The notes under the pieces: generated by a model
Database searches by the model: none
Told to the model about the DNA's origin: nothing
What the model saw: the letters and a program-made list of their open reading frames with translations, nothing else
Made by a program: the position numbers and the translations under genes
Shown: positions 21,897 to 31,240 of the stretch, piece after piece
Layout: each line of letters opens with the position of its first letter
Position numbering within the stretch: the stretch's first letter is position 1
Source: Zasmidium citrigriseum
Lineage: Eukaryota; Ascomycota; Dothideomycetes; Mycosphaerellales; Mycosphaerellaceae
Length of the DNA stretch: 64,000 nucleotides
Assembly: GCA_002786025.1 (NCBI GenBank)
Contig: NHNW01000001.1
Coordinates: 1,736,001 to 1,800,000 of the forward strand
Direction: 5' to 3'

Positions 21897-23347
21897 ATGG
21901 GCCACATCAACTGGCCTCCCAAACTCATCCGGACCGATGTCCTAGGTGAAGTCAGAGATGGCAAGTTTCCCAAACCAACTTCATACCTTTCACAGCTAAC
22001 GAGCTTCCAGTATCCGGCCGCAAAATCACCCGCGACATTGGACGGGCCTGTTACATCGGCAACGTATGTCCTCTTGCTGTCCTCTTGCAATCCCCACATA
22101 TCAGACGTTGGCTGAGATACCTAGAACACCTACTACGCCTTCGGCGACACCTTCTGCCACGACAAACACGGCGAATTCGTAGGCGTGACCAACAACACCA
22201 TCGCATTATGTCCCGATCCGAATGGCGATCCGAAGAAGAGTGATTATTTGGATGGGAATGCCAGGGCGAGACCTTTTGTGCCGCATACGAGGGGCGAGGT
22301 GAGTCCGTCTCGTTCAAGGTCTTTGGAAGGGTGAGATAGCTGATGATGTTTTCTAGGAAGAATGGGAGAATCAGCCTGAACACAAGGAGAAGAACGATCG
22401 AGTGACGTGTTGGAGTTTCGGCGGGATCATTGAGGATCGAGACGGATGTGGGAGTGGATGGGTTTTCTTTGATAAGATGTTGACGGTACTTCGAATCCAC
22501 CCACCGTCCTCGACGACTCGACTGACAAAGCTATCCTCAGCACGGCGGTGCAGCAGGCCACCACTTCGGCATGGGCGTCGCCCGAGTCACCGTCAACCCA
22601 GACCGCACGCTCAAAGTCGAAAGACCCATGGGCGAAACCATGATCTTCGGCGAAGGCGAACCGAAATTCGGCAGCATCTCTCACCTCTGCGACGACGACG
22701 GCTGGGTCTACCTCCTCGGCGCTCACGATCCCGCTCCCCAGCAATTCGACATGCGCTGCCACATGGCGCGAATCCGTCGCGATGCGGACTTCACCAAACG
22801 AGAGAACTACGAAGTCTGGATCAACACGCTCGACGGGCAGGGTGCCTGGGAGAAGCACTATAACCATGTGGATGATCTGAAGAAACTCCAAGACCTCGAC
22901 GTGCAATCCCAAGGAGCACTCTTCAAAGCCCCCTCCTTCGCCCCCGAGGGAAAACCATACCTCTGGATCGGCGTGAGTAAATTCCCCGCCGGACACTTTT
23001 ATATCGGCTGCGCGCCCACCATAACAGGTCCTTGGGAAGTGAAGGATATGGGAGATCTGCCGAATGATCCGGATCCGTGGGATGGGAAGAGCTCTGGGCC
23101 GAAGTATGCTTTGTACCCGAATCCTAAGGCAAGTGATTTGGCGAGAGGGGAGGTACTGTGTACGTGGACGGATGCTGCGCAGCTGGGGGGAAAGGTTATT
23201 GCGGCGAGGTTTTGGTTTGAGGGGGATTATGAGAGGGCTCCGCCACCGCCTCCTGCTGAGGCTGTGAAGAATGAGAGGAGGAAGAGTGGGTTGGGGAAGT
23301 TGGAGGAGACGTTGAAGAGTAAGCTTGGGGGGTTCTTGAAGAAGTAG
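21897..23347 (+). CDS. Five-bladed beta-propeller-like protein (DUF4185-like)
   Basis: Exons 21897-21945, 22011-22063, 22125-22298, 22357-22485 and 22541-23347 code 403 residues, all in phase with short introns. The protein starts MGHINWPPKLIRTDVLG, with no signal peptide. The repeated blade-like segments are RACYIGNNTYYAFGDTFCHD, VTCWSFGGIIEDRD, HHFGMGVARVTVNPD, ISHLCDDDGWVYLLGAHD and PYLWIGVSKFPAGHFYIGCA. The GDT(F/W) and (N/S)T-I-A motifs recall DUF4185/GH43-like propellers that bind or cleave sugars. No catalytic triad can be assigned by eye. The last 40 residues are charged and Lys-rich. Identity as a five-bladed propeller is an inference; the gene itself is well supported by splice phase. 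Confidence 0.6.
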
Positions 23348-24163
23348 TCCAGAACCGATAAGATAGACCAGAATCGACGGATGGTAAGACCACAAGTTGC
23401 TTGCTCCATGCAGTTGAATACCCTCTTTTTTTTCTGCTCAGACTGTGAGATTAGCTCTCCGGGCGAGCGCATATCCCAAAGCTCTTGGATGGCCCGCTGG
23501 ACTGTGCAGTCGTTGCCGGCAAAGTTGGGAATAGATGGTGGCCGGAACACCGAGGGCATGCTTCTCCTCGTCCTCCTCGAACAGGTGGTCTACTGGTCTA
23601 CCCCAGATCTACCCCTCGAAGCTTCCAGTCTACGTCGAGTTCGAATGAGCCATTTGGGGATTGCGCTTGCAGTATATATCTCATAGAGAGACTTTGCTTA
23701 ATCACGCAATGGCGATCGAGAGGAGGCGTTGTTTCAGGAGCGCTATTTTTGAGGACGAGTCAGCTGGAACGGAGGACACCGGCGTTGATGAACCTCTGGA
23801 GAAGTGCGGGCGTTCGTACGGGGTGGACTCGTGCCTGCCAACGAGCCTGGCGAGGCAGTCATGTGTCAGAGATGCAGCGGAGGAGACATTGAGTCTGGAC
23901 AGAGAGTGAAGGCCGATGTGACTCGACATGTGCCGATTGGCATGCAGCGAGCAGATGCTTGCATGTGTGTGTTTTCTTTAGAAACGTCACTGACGCTGAC
24001 GCTACTCTGACGATCGGTGATTGGCCAAGTCCACCGCACCAAAATCACTCACTCCATTGCCTCGCCGCTGCCTTCTCACTCTTTCTCTCTATACAAACAC
24101 CGCACGCGACCTCGCTCGACTACACAACCACCACCTGTGCCTCTACTGCTCAGCCAGCTTGCC
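23348..24163. promoter_or_regulatory. Promoter and first leader exon of the ODC gene
   Basis: 816 bp without a supported gene. A CTCT-rich tract and a CTCTATACAAAC TATA-like box lie at about 24083-24097, so transcription probably starts near 24115-24130. A leader exon then runs to the donor at 24163/24164 and contains no ATG. Confidence 0.4.
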
Positions 24164-24326
24164 GTAAGTCCCTCACTCCAGCCCCGAGTCACCGGTCGGC
24201 AACGGTCATGTGCGCCTAAGAGAAGACAAGACACGCACATGCGCCCGCCGCCTTCAAAAACTTCGCACTGCCCTGCCTGCCTCGACACACCGCACAACAC
24301 CCACTGACTCACTTGCCACCAGACAG
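24164..24326 (+). promoter_or_regulatory. 5' UTR intron of the ODC gene
   Basis: GTAAGT donor at 24164, CACTGACTCAC branch-like site about 20 bases before a CCAGACAG acceptor ending at 24326 (163 bp). The ATG triplets between the presumed start site and the ODC start codon lie inside this intron (near 24209 and 24239). Splicing would therefore leave an AUG-free leader. Confidence 0.55.
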
Positions 24327-24434
24327 CGCGCAACTCTGGCTCCTTCACCACCCTAAAGACTCGCCTTTGGTCTTCCATCAAAGGCGCCCCCCTTCACCAC
24401 GGCCTTGTCGGCCTACATCCGAGTCATCAGCCAA

Positions 24435-24515
24435 ATTGCCTCGCAGCGACCACACCGCGACATCCTCAACGACAAGCCCCCTCCCACTGCTGGCGTCGCT
24501 AGAAGAGCACTCTGA
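24435..24515 (+). promoter_or_regulatory. Candidate AUG-less upstream ORF in the ODC leader
   Basis: In the 408-nt second leader exon, a frame open from a TAA near 24350 continues to a TGA at 24513-24515. From an ATT codon at 24435 it reads 26 codons, including DKPPPTAG; in-frame TTG lies further upstream. ODC-family mRNAs from yeast to mammals are reported to carry conserved upstream ORFs with non-AUG (notably AUU) starts that give polyamine feedback. The assignment here is by analogy; the exact start is not determined. Confidence 0.35.
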
Positions 24516-24734
24516 TTTGCTTTTCGACCTGTTCCAAAGCAGCCCCCCGACTCCGCCAACCTCTCAGCTGCCGCATAAGAGCTTCTCTGGAGCTCTTCCC
24601 TCCCTCGGGGAAGACTCTGGGCTCCGCCACCCAGGACTACTGAGACTGGGTTTCGCGCCCTTCAAACCACCTTAACGACCTCCTCGCACACCCCCGACCA
24701 CCCACCAATTTATCCCATTACCCTCGGCAAGGGA

Positions 24735-26165
24735 ATGGCACCTAGCGCAATCGACATCATCACCAGCAACTACGACGGTCTATCGTTGAAAGACAAAGAC
24801 TACGTCGAAACCACTTCAGTCTCCGACTACGAGAGCGGAGCTGATTCTGTCAAAGATGGCGGAAAACAAGCCAAAGAGATGATTGGCGCTGCGCTGCAGA
24901 AACACATCAACACCATTGATCCACATGATTGCGAGCCAGGCGACGAGGATGCCTTCTTCATCGGCGACCTGGGCGAGGTCTACCGCCAGCATATGCGTTG
25001 GAAGCAGCAGCTCCCACGCATCACGCCCCACTTCGCCGTGAAGTGCAACCCAGACCCAGGTGTCCTTCGTCTGCTTGCAAACCTTGGAGCTGGCTTTGAC
25101 TGCGCCAGCAAGGCCGAGATCGACCTGGTTCGAGCAATGGGCGTGGACCCAGCTCGCATCATCTACGCCAACCCATGCAAGACTACGAGCTTCCTCAGAC
25201 ACACCATTAAGACCGGCGTCAAGCAGATGACATTCGACAACACTGATGAGCTGCGCAAGATCAAGGCCATCTACCCGACCGCAGACCTGTTCCTGCGCAT
25301 TTGCACCGATGACTCCGCCAGCTTGTGCAGGCTGAGCAACAAGTTTGGAGCCAGCATGGACAAGGTGCCACAGCTGCTCGAGCTTGCAAAGGAGTTGGAT
25401 CTGAACGTTGTTGGAGTCGCTTTCCACGTCGGCTCCGGCGCGTCTGACCCAGGAGCCTTTCGCAAGGCCATCGCCGATGCTCGCAGCGTCTTTGATCAAG
25501 CAGCAGCTCTGGGATACCAGCTCCACACTCTCGACTGCGGAGGTGGCTTCATCTCTGACACCTTCGACGACATGGCTGCTGTTCTTTCTGAGGCCGTCGA
25601 TCAGGTCTTTCCTCCTCACGTGCGCATCATTGCCGAGCCTGGACGTTTCTACACGAGCTCGGCTTTCACTCTGGCCTGCAACGTCATTGCTCGCCGCACC
25701 GTCGAGGCTGATACTCTCGGTGGCAGCAAGAGCTACATGCTGTACATGAACGACGGCGTCTACGGCAACTTCTCGAGCATCATTTTTGACCACCAGCACC
25801 CAGTTCCACGGGTCCTGCGCAGCCAGAGCTGTGTGGATGGATACAAGTACTCGACCATGACTGACTCGCTCGTTGATTCTGGCTATGGGTCAGACGCCGA
25901 CGGCACCTTCACTCAACCACGCGAGAAGAAGGCCATCACCTACTCCATCTGGGGCCCCACCTGCGACGGCATCGACTGCATTTCTGACGAATGGTACTCG
26001 ACTGAGACCCTCGACATCGGCGATTGGCTCTACTTCGAAGACATGGGCGCCTACACCATGTGCTCGGCCACCAAGTTCAATGGCTTCCCAGACAAGCACA
26101 AGACGATCTATGTGTGCAGCGAGCCTGACGCTGTCGAGTTCGTCGAGCTTTACTTGCACGAATAG
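24735..26165 (+). CDS. SPE1: Ornithine decarboxylase
   Basis: 476 residues, no intron in the CDS. ODC converts ornithine to putrescine, the first committed step of polyamine synthesis, in the cytosol. The PLP lysine is K103 in HFAVKCNPD. The glycine-rich phosphate-binding segment is LDCGGGFISDTFDD, followed by the EPGRFY motif. The catalytic Cys is C410 in WGPTCDGID, contributed to the other subunit's active site in the dimer, with YMNDGVYGNFSSI and DWLYFEDMGAYT around it. Length is typical of fungal ODC (about 450-480). The N-terminal 75 residues are acidic and variable, the part usually involved in regulated turnover. ATG at 24735 is the first AUG after the spliced leader. Expression is probably controlled by the leader as well as by antizyme; no antizyme gene is in the window. 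Confidence 0.95.
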   Translation: MAPSAIDIITSNYDGLSLKDKDYVETTSVSDYESGADSVKDGGKQAKEMIGAALQKHINTIDPHDCEPGDEDAFFIGDLGEVYRQHMRWKQQLPRITPHFAVKCNPDPGVLRLLANLGAGFDCASKAEIDLVRAMGVDPARIIYANPCKTTSFLRHTIKTGVKQMTFDNTDELRKIKAIYPTADLFLRICTDDSASLCRLSNKFGASMDKVPQLLELAKELDLNVVGVAFHVGSGASDPGAFRKAIADARSVFDQAAALGYQLHTLDCGGGFISDTFDDMAAVLSEAVDQVFPPHVRIIAEPGRFYTSSAFTLACNVIARRTVEADTLGGSKSYMLYMNDGVYGNFSSIIFDHQHPVPRVLRSQSCVDGYKYSTMTDSLVDSGYGSDADGTFTQPREKKAITYSIWGPTCDGIDCISDEWYSTETLDIGDWLYFEDMGAYTMCSATKFNGFPDKHKTIYVCSEPDAVEFVELYLHE

Positions 26166-26441
26166 ATGATTAGATCATCACTAGGGGTTAGGGCAACCAA
26201 TACACCCCAGGACTGCATTCACAAGGACTTAAGGAGGCGATTTCATCTTTGCGACTGTTCACTATGGGATAGAAAGGTCTCTCAGGAGCCTATAAAAGTT
26301 CACTACTTGCTTGTTGATGTTTGTTATTGCGGATAGAGAAGATAGAAGACAAAAATCGAGTGTAATGTTTTGCTTTGATCTCATGATCTCCTATTCTTTC
26401 GTTCTTAGGGAAACCGAATCACTGCATAGCTGTATTTGCCG

Positions 26442-28421
26442 TCATGACATCTTTAACGTTTGCGGGGAGCCGACGGAGCCGACATGCATAGCCTCGCCGT
26501 CCATAAAGCCGTATACGTAGCAATCTCCGACGAGAGCATACTCGAGGTTTGATTGATTGCGTGAACGAAGCACGAAAGGTACTCGTCCATCCCTCAGCAC
26601 CCAGACCTCATGGCCTGGTCTCGTGTTAGGATAGCAAAGCCCCATGTACCCTTTCTCCGTAACGAAGAACGAGCGTCCGAAGACAGCGCAGAGCATAGCT
26701 TGGACGAAATTATCCTGCGGCGTTGGTCTCATGAGCAGAACAGATTGTAAGAGCAATCGGCGTAGCCACCAGCTATACGCTCCAGCATCTTCCTCCGTGA
26801 AGCGTCGGCAGTCCATCGTTTCGGACCGGAAGACGAGATCTCCTATGATCGTCCGCCAGAACGGTTCCTGCTTGTGAACATCTGGCCAGAGGAGTGAGAT
26901 TTCATGACCTGCTTTGATCGCGGCTTGTCGCCAGCTGAGTAGGACTCGCAGCACGTATCGCGCGTCGCATTGTTCGACAGGGATGTCGAGGGGGGTGCAA
27001 ATTTCTGTGATGGTGTCGATGAAGATGCCGGAGACTTGGAGGTGATCGCCTTCTCGAGATAGGGAAGTGCCAGGCATGGAGTCTGCTGCGTTGTAGAGAT
27101 CGTAGGCGTCTAGTCGACGCATTTCCGCATGGACGGACTCGATACTCGGTCGTTGTTGCAAGTCGCGGACCCAGGATGGGAGGTCGTGGGAGGCAGAAGA
27201 GAAGCCTTGGCCAGTGAGACATCGTAGGTCGCCTTGGCAGTCTTCGATGATCAGATTCATGGCTTCCGTGTAGACATTCCTCACACTCTTCGCGTAGTCA
27301 ACTCGAAGCTCCTTCCCTCGCTCCGACACAGCCATGATCCCATAGACCTTATCCCTCGGATTCGAACAGTCTTTGTACCTGTACATCCTCAACAAATGAT
27401 CTAGATTCCCCATCGGCGCTGGTTGGGTATACAATGCATCTGGACAGAACGCATACGTCGAAGGAAAGAGTTTCTCAACCTTCGAACAGCATGTGTAGAG
27501 GTGCCGTCGTTGGTTCTGCACGCTTTTCACGATGGTGGAGAAGGGGATCCGCCAGCTGCCGTACAGGACCCAGGCGTTGCTAGCGAGGAGGGCTTCTTGA
27601 ACGCACCAGAGTCTCCAGTGCCACGATGTATCGAGGAGTTGGCGGAAGCGGAGCCACATTGAGCGGAATTGGGATGTCTCTTTGAAGTAGTAGTGGCCGA
27701 AGATGTTGTGGAAGAAGCATGGCAAGGCAGAGATGTGTTTGTCCTGTGCGAAGTGCATGATCACGGCGAAGGGGTCCTCGTCTTCGGTCTTGTCTTCGGC
27801 GAGGAGTCTTTCTGTCGAGAGTCAGCGTCTGTCAAGACAAAACTGAAAAGACAACTTACTATATGCCGTTCCTTCTTTCCTCCTCCCACAGCACCCCATG
27901 ACCGTCGAAACCACACTCTCCACAGCATTAGTCGACCTCTCCGACCACCTCCTCAACAACTCATGTTTGTCAGCAGCTTCGACAGGCGGCTCAGCCGGAC
28001 CTAGCCAAATCAGAACATTCGAGCATCGCTTGAAAATCTCATGCATCAGTCCGACCTGCCGGGCTTTCTCAGCTTCATTGTCTTGGTTGATGCAAAGCTT
28101 ATCGATCCAGAGTGCCAACGGTTGGTCTTCTTGTCGAATTTGTCGCAGAGCGGCTTCAAGACTTGGAGTGATTCGGACGATCTGGTTGTTTACAGTTATG
28201 GAGGAGTGTTCGCTGTGATGGCCCCAGGCGTAGGATAAGCAGTGGTAGATTAAGTTTGGATCGTTGAGGTGTTTGGTCGTTAGTTCGCATTCGATGTCGT
28301 TGATCCATGATCCGGGTAGTATGGTAAGTACTCGAATTTGGGATCCATCGTGCGAGAGAGGACTGTACTCGAGTTTATCTGGGTTTGTTGATAGTCCCGA
28401 CACGTCCAAAGTTGTGACCAT
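26442..28421 (-). CDS. HET (heterokaryon incompatibility) domain protein
   Basis: Exons 28421-27860 and 27811-26442 with a 48-bp intron; 643 residues. The HET domain covers about residues 58-200, with the three usual blocks: YHCLSYAWGHH, LALWIDKLCINQDNEAEKARQVGLMHEI and CSNVLIWLGP, then WRLWCVQEALL after the intron. The C-terminal half (LRVDYAKSVRNVYTEAM to GFMDGEAMHVG) matches the usual partner region of fungal HET proteins, with a late GYMGLCYPNTRPGHEVW motif. Such proteins can trigger cell death on non-self recognition, but most genomic copies have no assigned specificity. It is a lone HET gene, with no NLR or partner beside it. It ends 276 bp from the convergent ODC stop. Confidence 0.88.
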
Positions 28422-29632
28422 GTCAGGATGAGAAGTGAGTCCTGTTATTCATTAAGGTTATCATTCGATCAGTCGAGGAACAAAATGCAGTGTAGACAGA
28501 TCCTGTAAGGCATCTATGTCAACGTTAGGAAAGAAGACAAAGCGCCCATCTAAGGTGAAACGACTGCGGCCTGTAAATTCCACCGTTCGTAAATTCGGCC
28601 CCTAATTTGTGGCTGTGCCATAACATGTCATGTAGGTCTGTGAGCGAAGGCGAGACAAGACCGGCCAGATGTATAACCAAAAGTACGAGTATGAAGCTGT
28701 TAGATAGAGAGTTGCGCAGTGTGGGAGCCACGCTCCTAGCCGTGGTCGAGAAGACCTGGTTGGAGCTGACCTGTTGACGGCTTCACAGGTAGGCACCTCA
28801 AGGCGATTGACCCAATGCATTGTTCATGTAGACATCGTTGCGCAGAACGAACCATGCTGTGATCAATCACGACCAACCAAAGCATGAAAGGCGTCTTCCG
28901 TGTGTGACGAGGTTGCTCCCGTTTCTTATTCAAGCTCTTGACGGCTTGATAGTTTCCCGCGCGCTTCTCACACCTTCACACTCTCATGTGCATATCAAGG
29001 GCCGCTGGCCTGTTCATGTTGGTCTTGCACACGACGCGATGATCGATCGATATCCTTCGAGGACGATGTCGAGGCGGGAGGTCGGGTTGGCGCATCGAGA
29101 CACTTTCGCATCCTGTTGATGGCCCGACGTGATGGCTTGGGAAGTCATCAGGGCGTCATTCCATAGTGATCCTGACCTATTGCGCCTGCATCGGGAGCCG
29201 AGCAATTGTATGTTGTCGCGAAGACCAAGAAGACGAAGCCGCAAGGGAGTGGAGCTCACCAAACTCTGAGCGCGCACGGGCCAATGGGCAGAGTTGCTTC
29301 AAGATTTGATTGTGGGAGGAGGAGCGATTGAAGAACCAATTGCCCGCCAACACCAACTGCTAGCTGCGTCTCAATCGTGTTGCAATTCTGCACACTAGCA
29401 ATACGTACTTCCATCATTTTTTCGAACCGACCGACGAAGCAGCCATTGAGCGCGCCCACGTGTTGACTCACACCCCCGAGCCATTGCCGGAGCAAACTGC
29501 ATTTCGCTGGACACTTCACCTGCGTCGACTAGCAAACACCATTCCTGCACACGCCGCTTGCTCCGCCGCCGTCGTGTATCCACAACCCGCGATCGCCTCT
29601 AAAAATTGATTGCCATCTTTTCTTCTAGCAGC
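28422..29632. other. Intergenic between HET and HIS1 (divergent)
   Basis: 1.2 kb with no supported gene on either strand; ORFs are under 95 codons and lack domains. It must hold the promoters of both divergent genes. Immediately before HIS1, the sequence from about 29525 is CA/CC-rich with no clear TATA box. Confidence 0.4.
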
Positions 29633-30755
29633 ATGGAGCTCGTCACTCAGTACGTTCAACTTCCACATTCCGAAGCATGGGCGCCGCAATGGACGGAGAC
29701 AGACCGCCAATTCCTGAGAGACGATTCAGTCGTTCTTTACCCACGCTGACCACTGCCTTGGACAGTCTCCCCGACCGACTATTGTTCGCTGTGCCGAAGA
29801 AGGGTCGGCTGCAGCAGGCATGTCTCGACCTTCTGTCTGGATCTGATATCCAATTCCACCGCCACAACCGGCTGGACATCGCGCTGGTCAAGAACCTTCC
29901 CCTCGCTCTGGTCTTCCTCCCTGCTGCGGACATCCCGGCCTTCGTTGGTGAGGGTCGAGTAGATCTGGGGATCACAGGACGGGACACTGTCGCTGAGCAT
30001 GATGCACTCAATCCGCCCACCGAGACTACCGGTATCGAGGAGATCATGGACCTGGAGTTTGGAAGATGTAAACTCCAAGTTCAGGTGCCTGAGAAGGGCG
30101 AGATCCAGACGCCGGAGCAACTGATTGGCAGAAATGTCGTCACGAGCTTTACGAACCTTTCTGAGGCGTACTTCCGGGATCTGGAATCGAAGCAATCTCA
30201 GACGAACGGCACTGCCAATGGAGATGTCTCTCAGTCGAAGCTCAGCACAAAAGTCAGGTTTGTGGGAGGCAGTGTCGAGGCAGCATGTGCGCTTGGATTG
30301 GCGGATGGCATCGTGGATCTTGTTGGTAAGTTTTAAAGTCCGGAATAGATTGAGTAATAGGCATTGACAAATTCGAAGAATCTGGAGAGACAATGCGGGC
30401 AGCAGGACTCAAAGCTATCGCCACGGTCGTCGAGTCAACTGCCGTCCTGATCCGATCAAAGCACCCATCAGACCCAAAGCTCGTCAATCTCATCACCAAC
30501 CGGATCAGAGGTGTCATCACTGCACAGAAGTATGTGCTCTGCACGTACAACGTCGAGCGTAAGAACCTCGAGACGACCAGCAAGATCACCCCCGGAAAGC
30601 GAGCGCCTACTATCAACAGCCTCGAGGAAGACGGCTGGGTTGCGGTCCAAGCCATGGTCTTGAGGAAAGACACTGCGCAGGTGATGGACAAGCTCATCGA
30701 AGCCGGAGCCCATGACATTATGATCACCAAGCTGGAGAACACGAGGACGAACTGA
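29633..30755 (+). CDS. HIS1: ATP phosphoribosyltransferase, first enzyme of histidine synthesis
   Basis: Exons 29633-29649, 29766-30325 and 30379-30755 code 317 residues. The enzyme condenses ATP with PRPP. The tiny first exon encodes MELVT and two bases of the next codon; splicing gives MELVTHLPDRLLFAVPKKGR, which matches the N-terminus expected for fungal His1. The long in-frame ORF start at 29677 would instead add an unrelated N-terminus from intron sequence. Typical blocks are LVFLPAADIPAFVGEGRVDLGI, FGRCKLQVQVPE, RNVVTSFTNL, SVEAACALGLADGIVDLVESGETMRAAGL (split by intron 2), NRIRGVITAQKYVLCTYN, and the C-terminal ACT-like regulatory domain (RAPTINSLEEDGWVAVQAMV) that binds histidine for feedback inhibition. 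Introns are 116 and 53 bp. Confidence 0.93.
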
Positions 30756-31240
30756 GAGCGTTCTTCTCTTCTGACGTTTTAGAGTCTTTACAGCGTTTGC
30801 AGCGTTCTCTCGATAGATTTGAGAACCGCAATCATGGAACATGTGTTTCTGATTTCTCATCGTGTAGGTCTCAATTCTCGATCGATCCAGCATAACGCTA
30901 TTCTATCCACATGCTGTGCCACCAAAATACATTTTCGCAGGAGTCACAAAACGCACCGCGCACATGGCACTGACGTCATATTTGCTTTTCGTGGAGCTTG
31001 GACCTCAGCGAAGGCGAACAGCAGGATCATCGAACGCGGGAGAGGCAACGCCTTGCGCAAACAGGTTCTTCCAACACTCACACATCAACTTCCTTCCCTT
31101 CACAACGCCGTCAGCCTGACTCGTCCATGGCCTCCATCTTCCCGGCGTGTCTCTCCTAACAGCACACACGACTCCACGCAAGCTTGAACCATCCCAGTGA
31201 CGCGGTTGGAGCTACCTCGGAGCTCCATCGACGAGGCAAA
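30756..31240. other. Intergenic, HIS1 3' flank and CSC1 promoter
   Basis: 485 bp without a supported exon. CA-rich and CT-rich leader sequence appears from about 31070. The CSC1 reading frame extends upstream to 31184 but has no ATG before 31241. Confidence 0.35.

Noticed and set aside
22427..23395. 322-codon minus-strand ORF
   Set aside because: Exact antisense shadow of the propeller gene's last exons.
24816..25799. 327-codon minus-strand ORF
   Set aside because: Antisense shadow of ornithine decarboxylase caused by its codon bias.
26442..28421. Transposon or NLR-type immune locus around the HET gene
   Set aside because: Neighbours are ODC and HIS1; no NACHT/NB-ARC gene, no terminal repeats.
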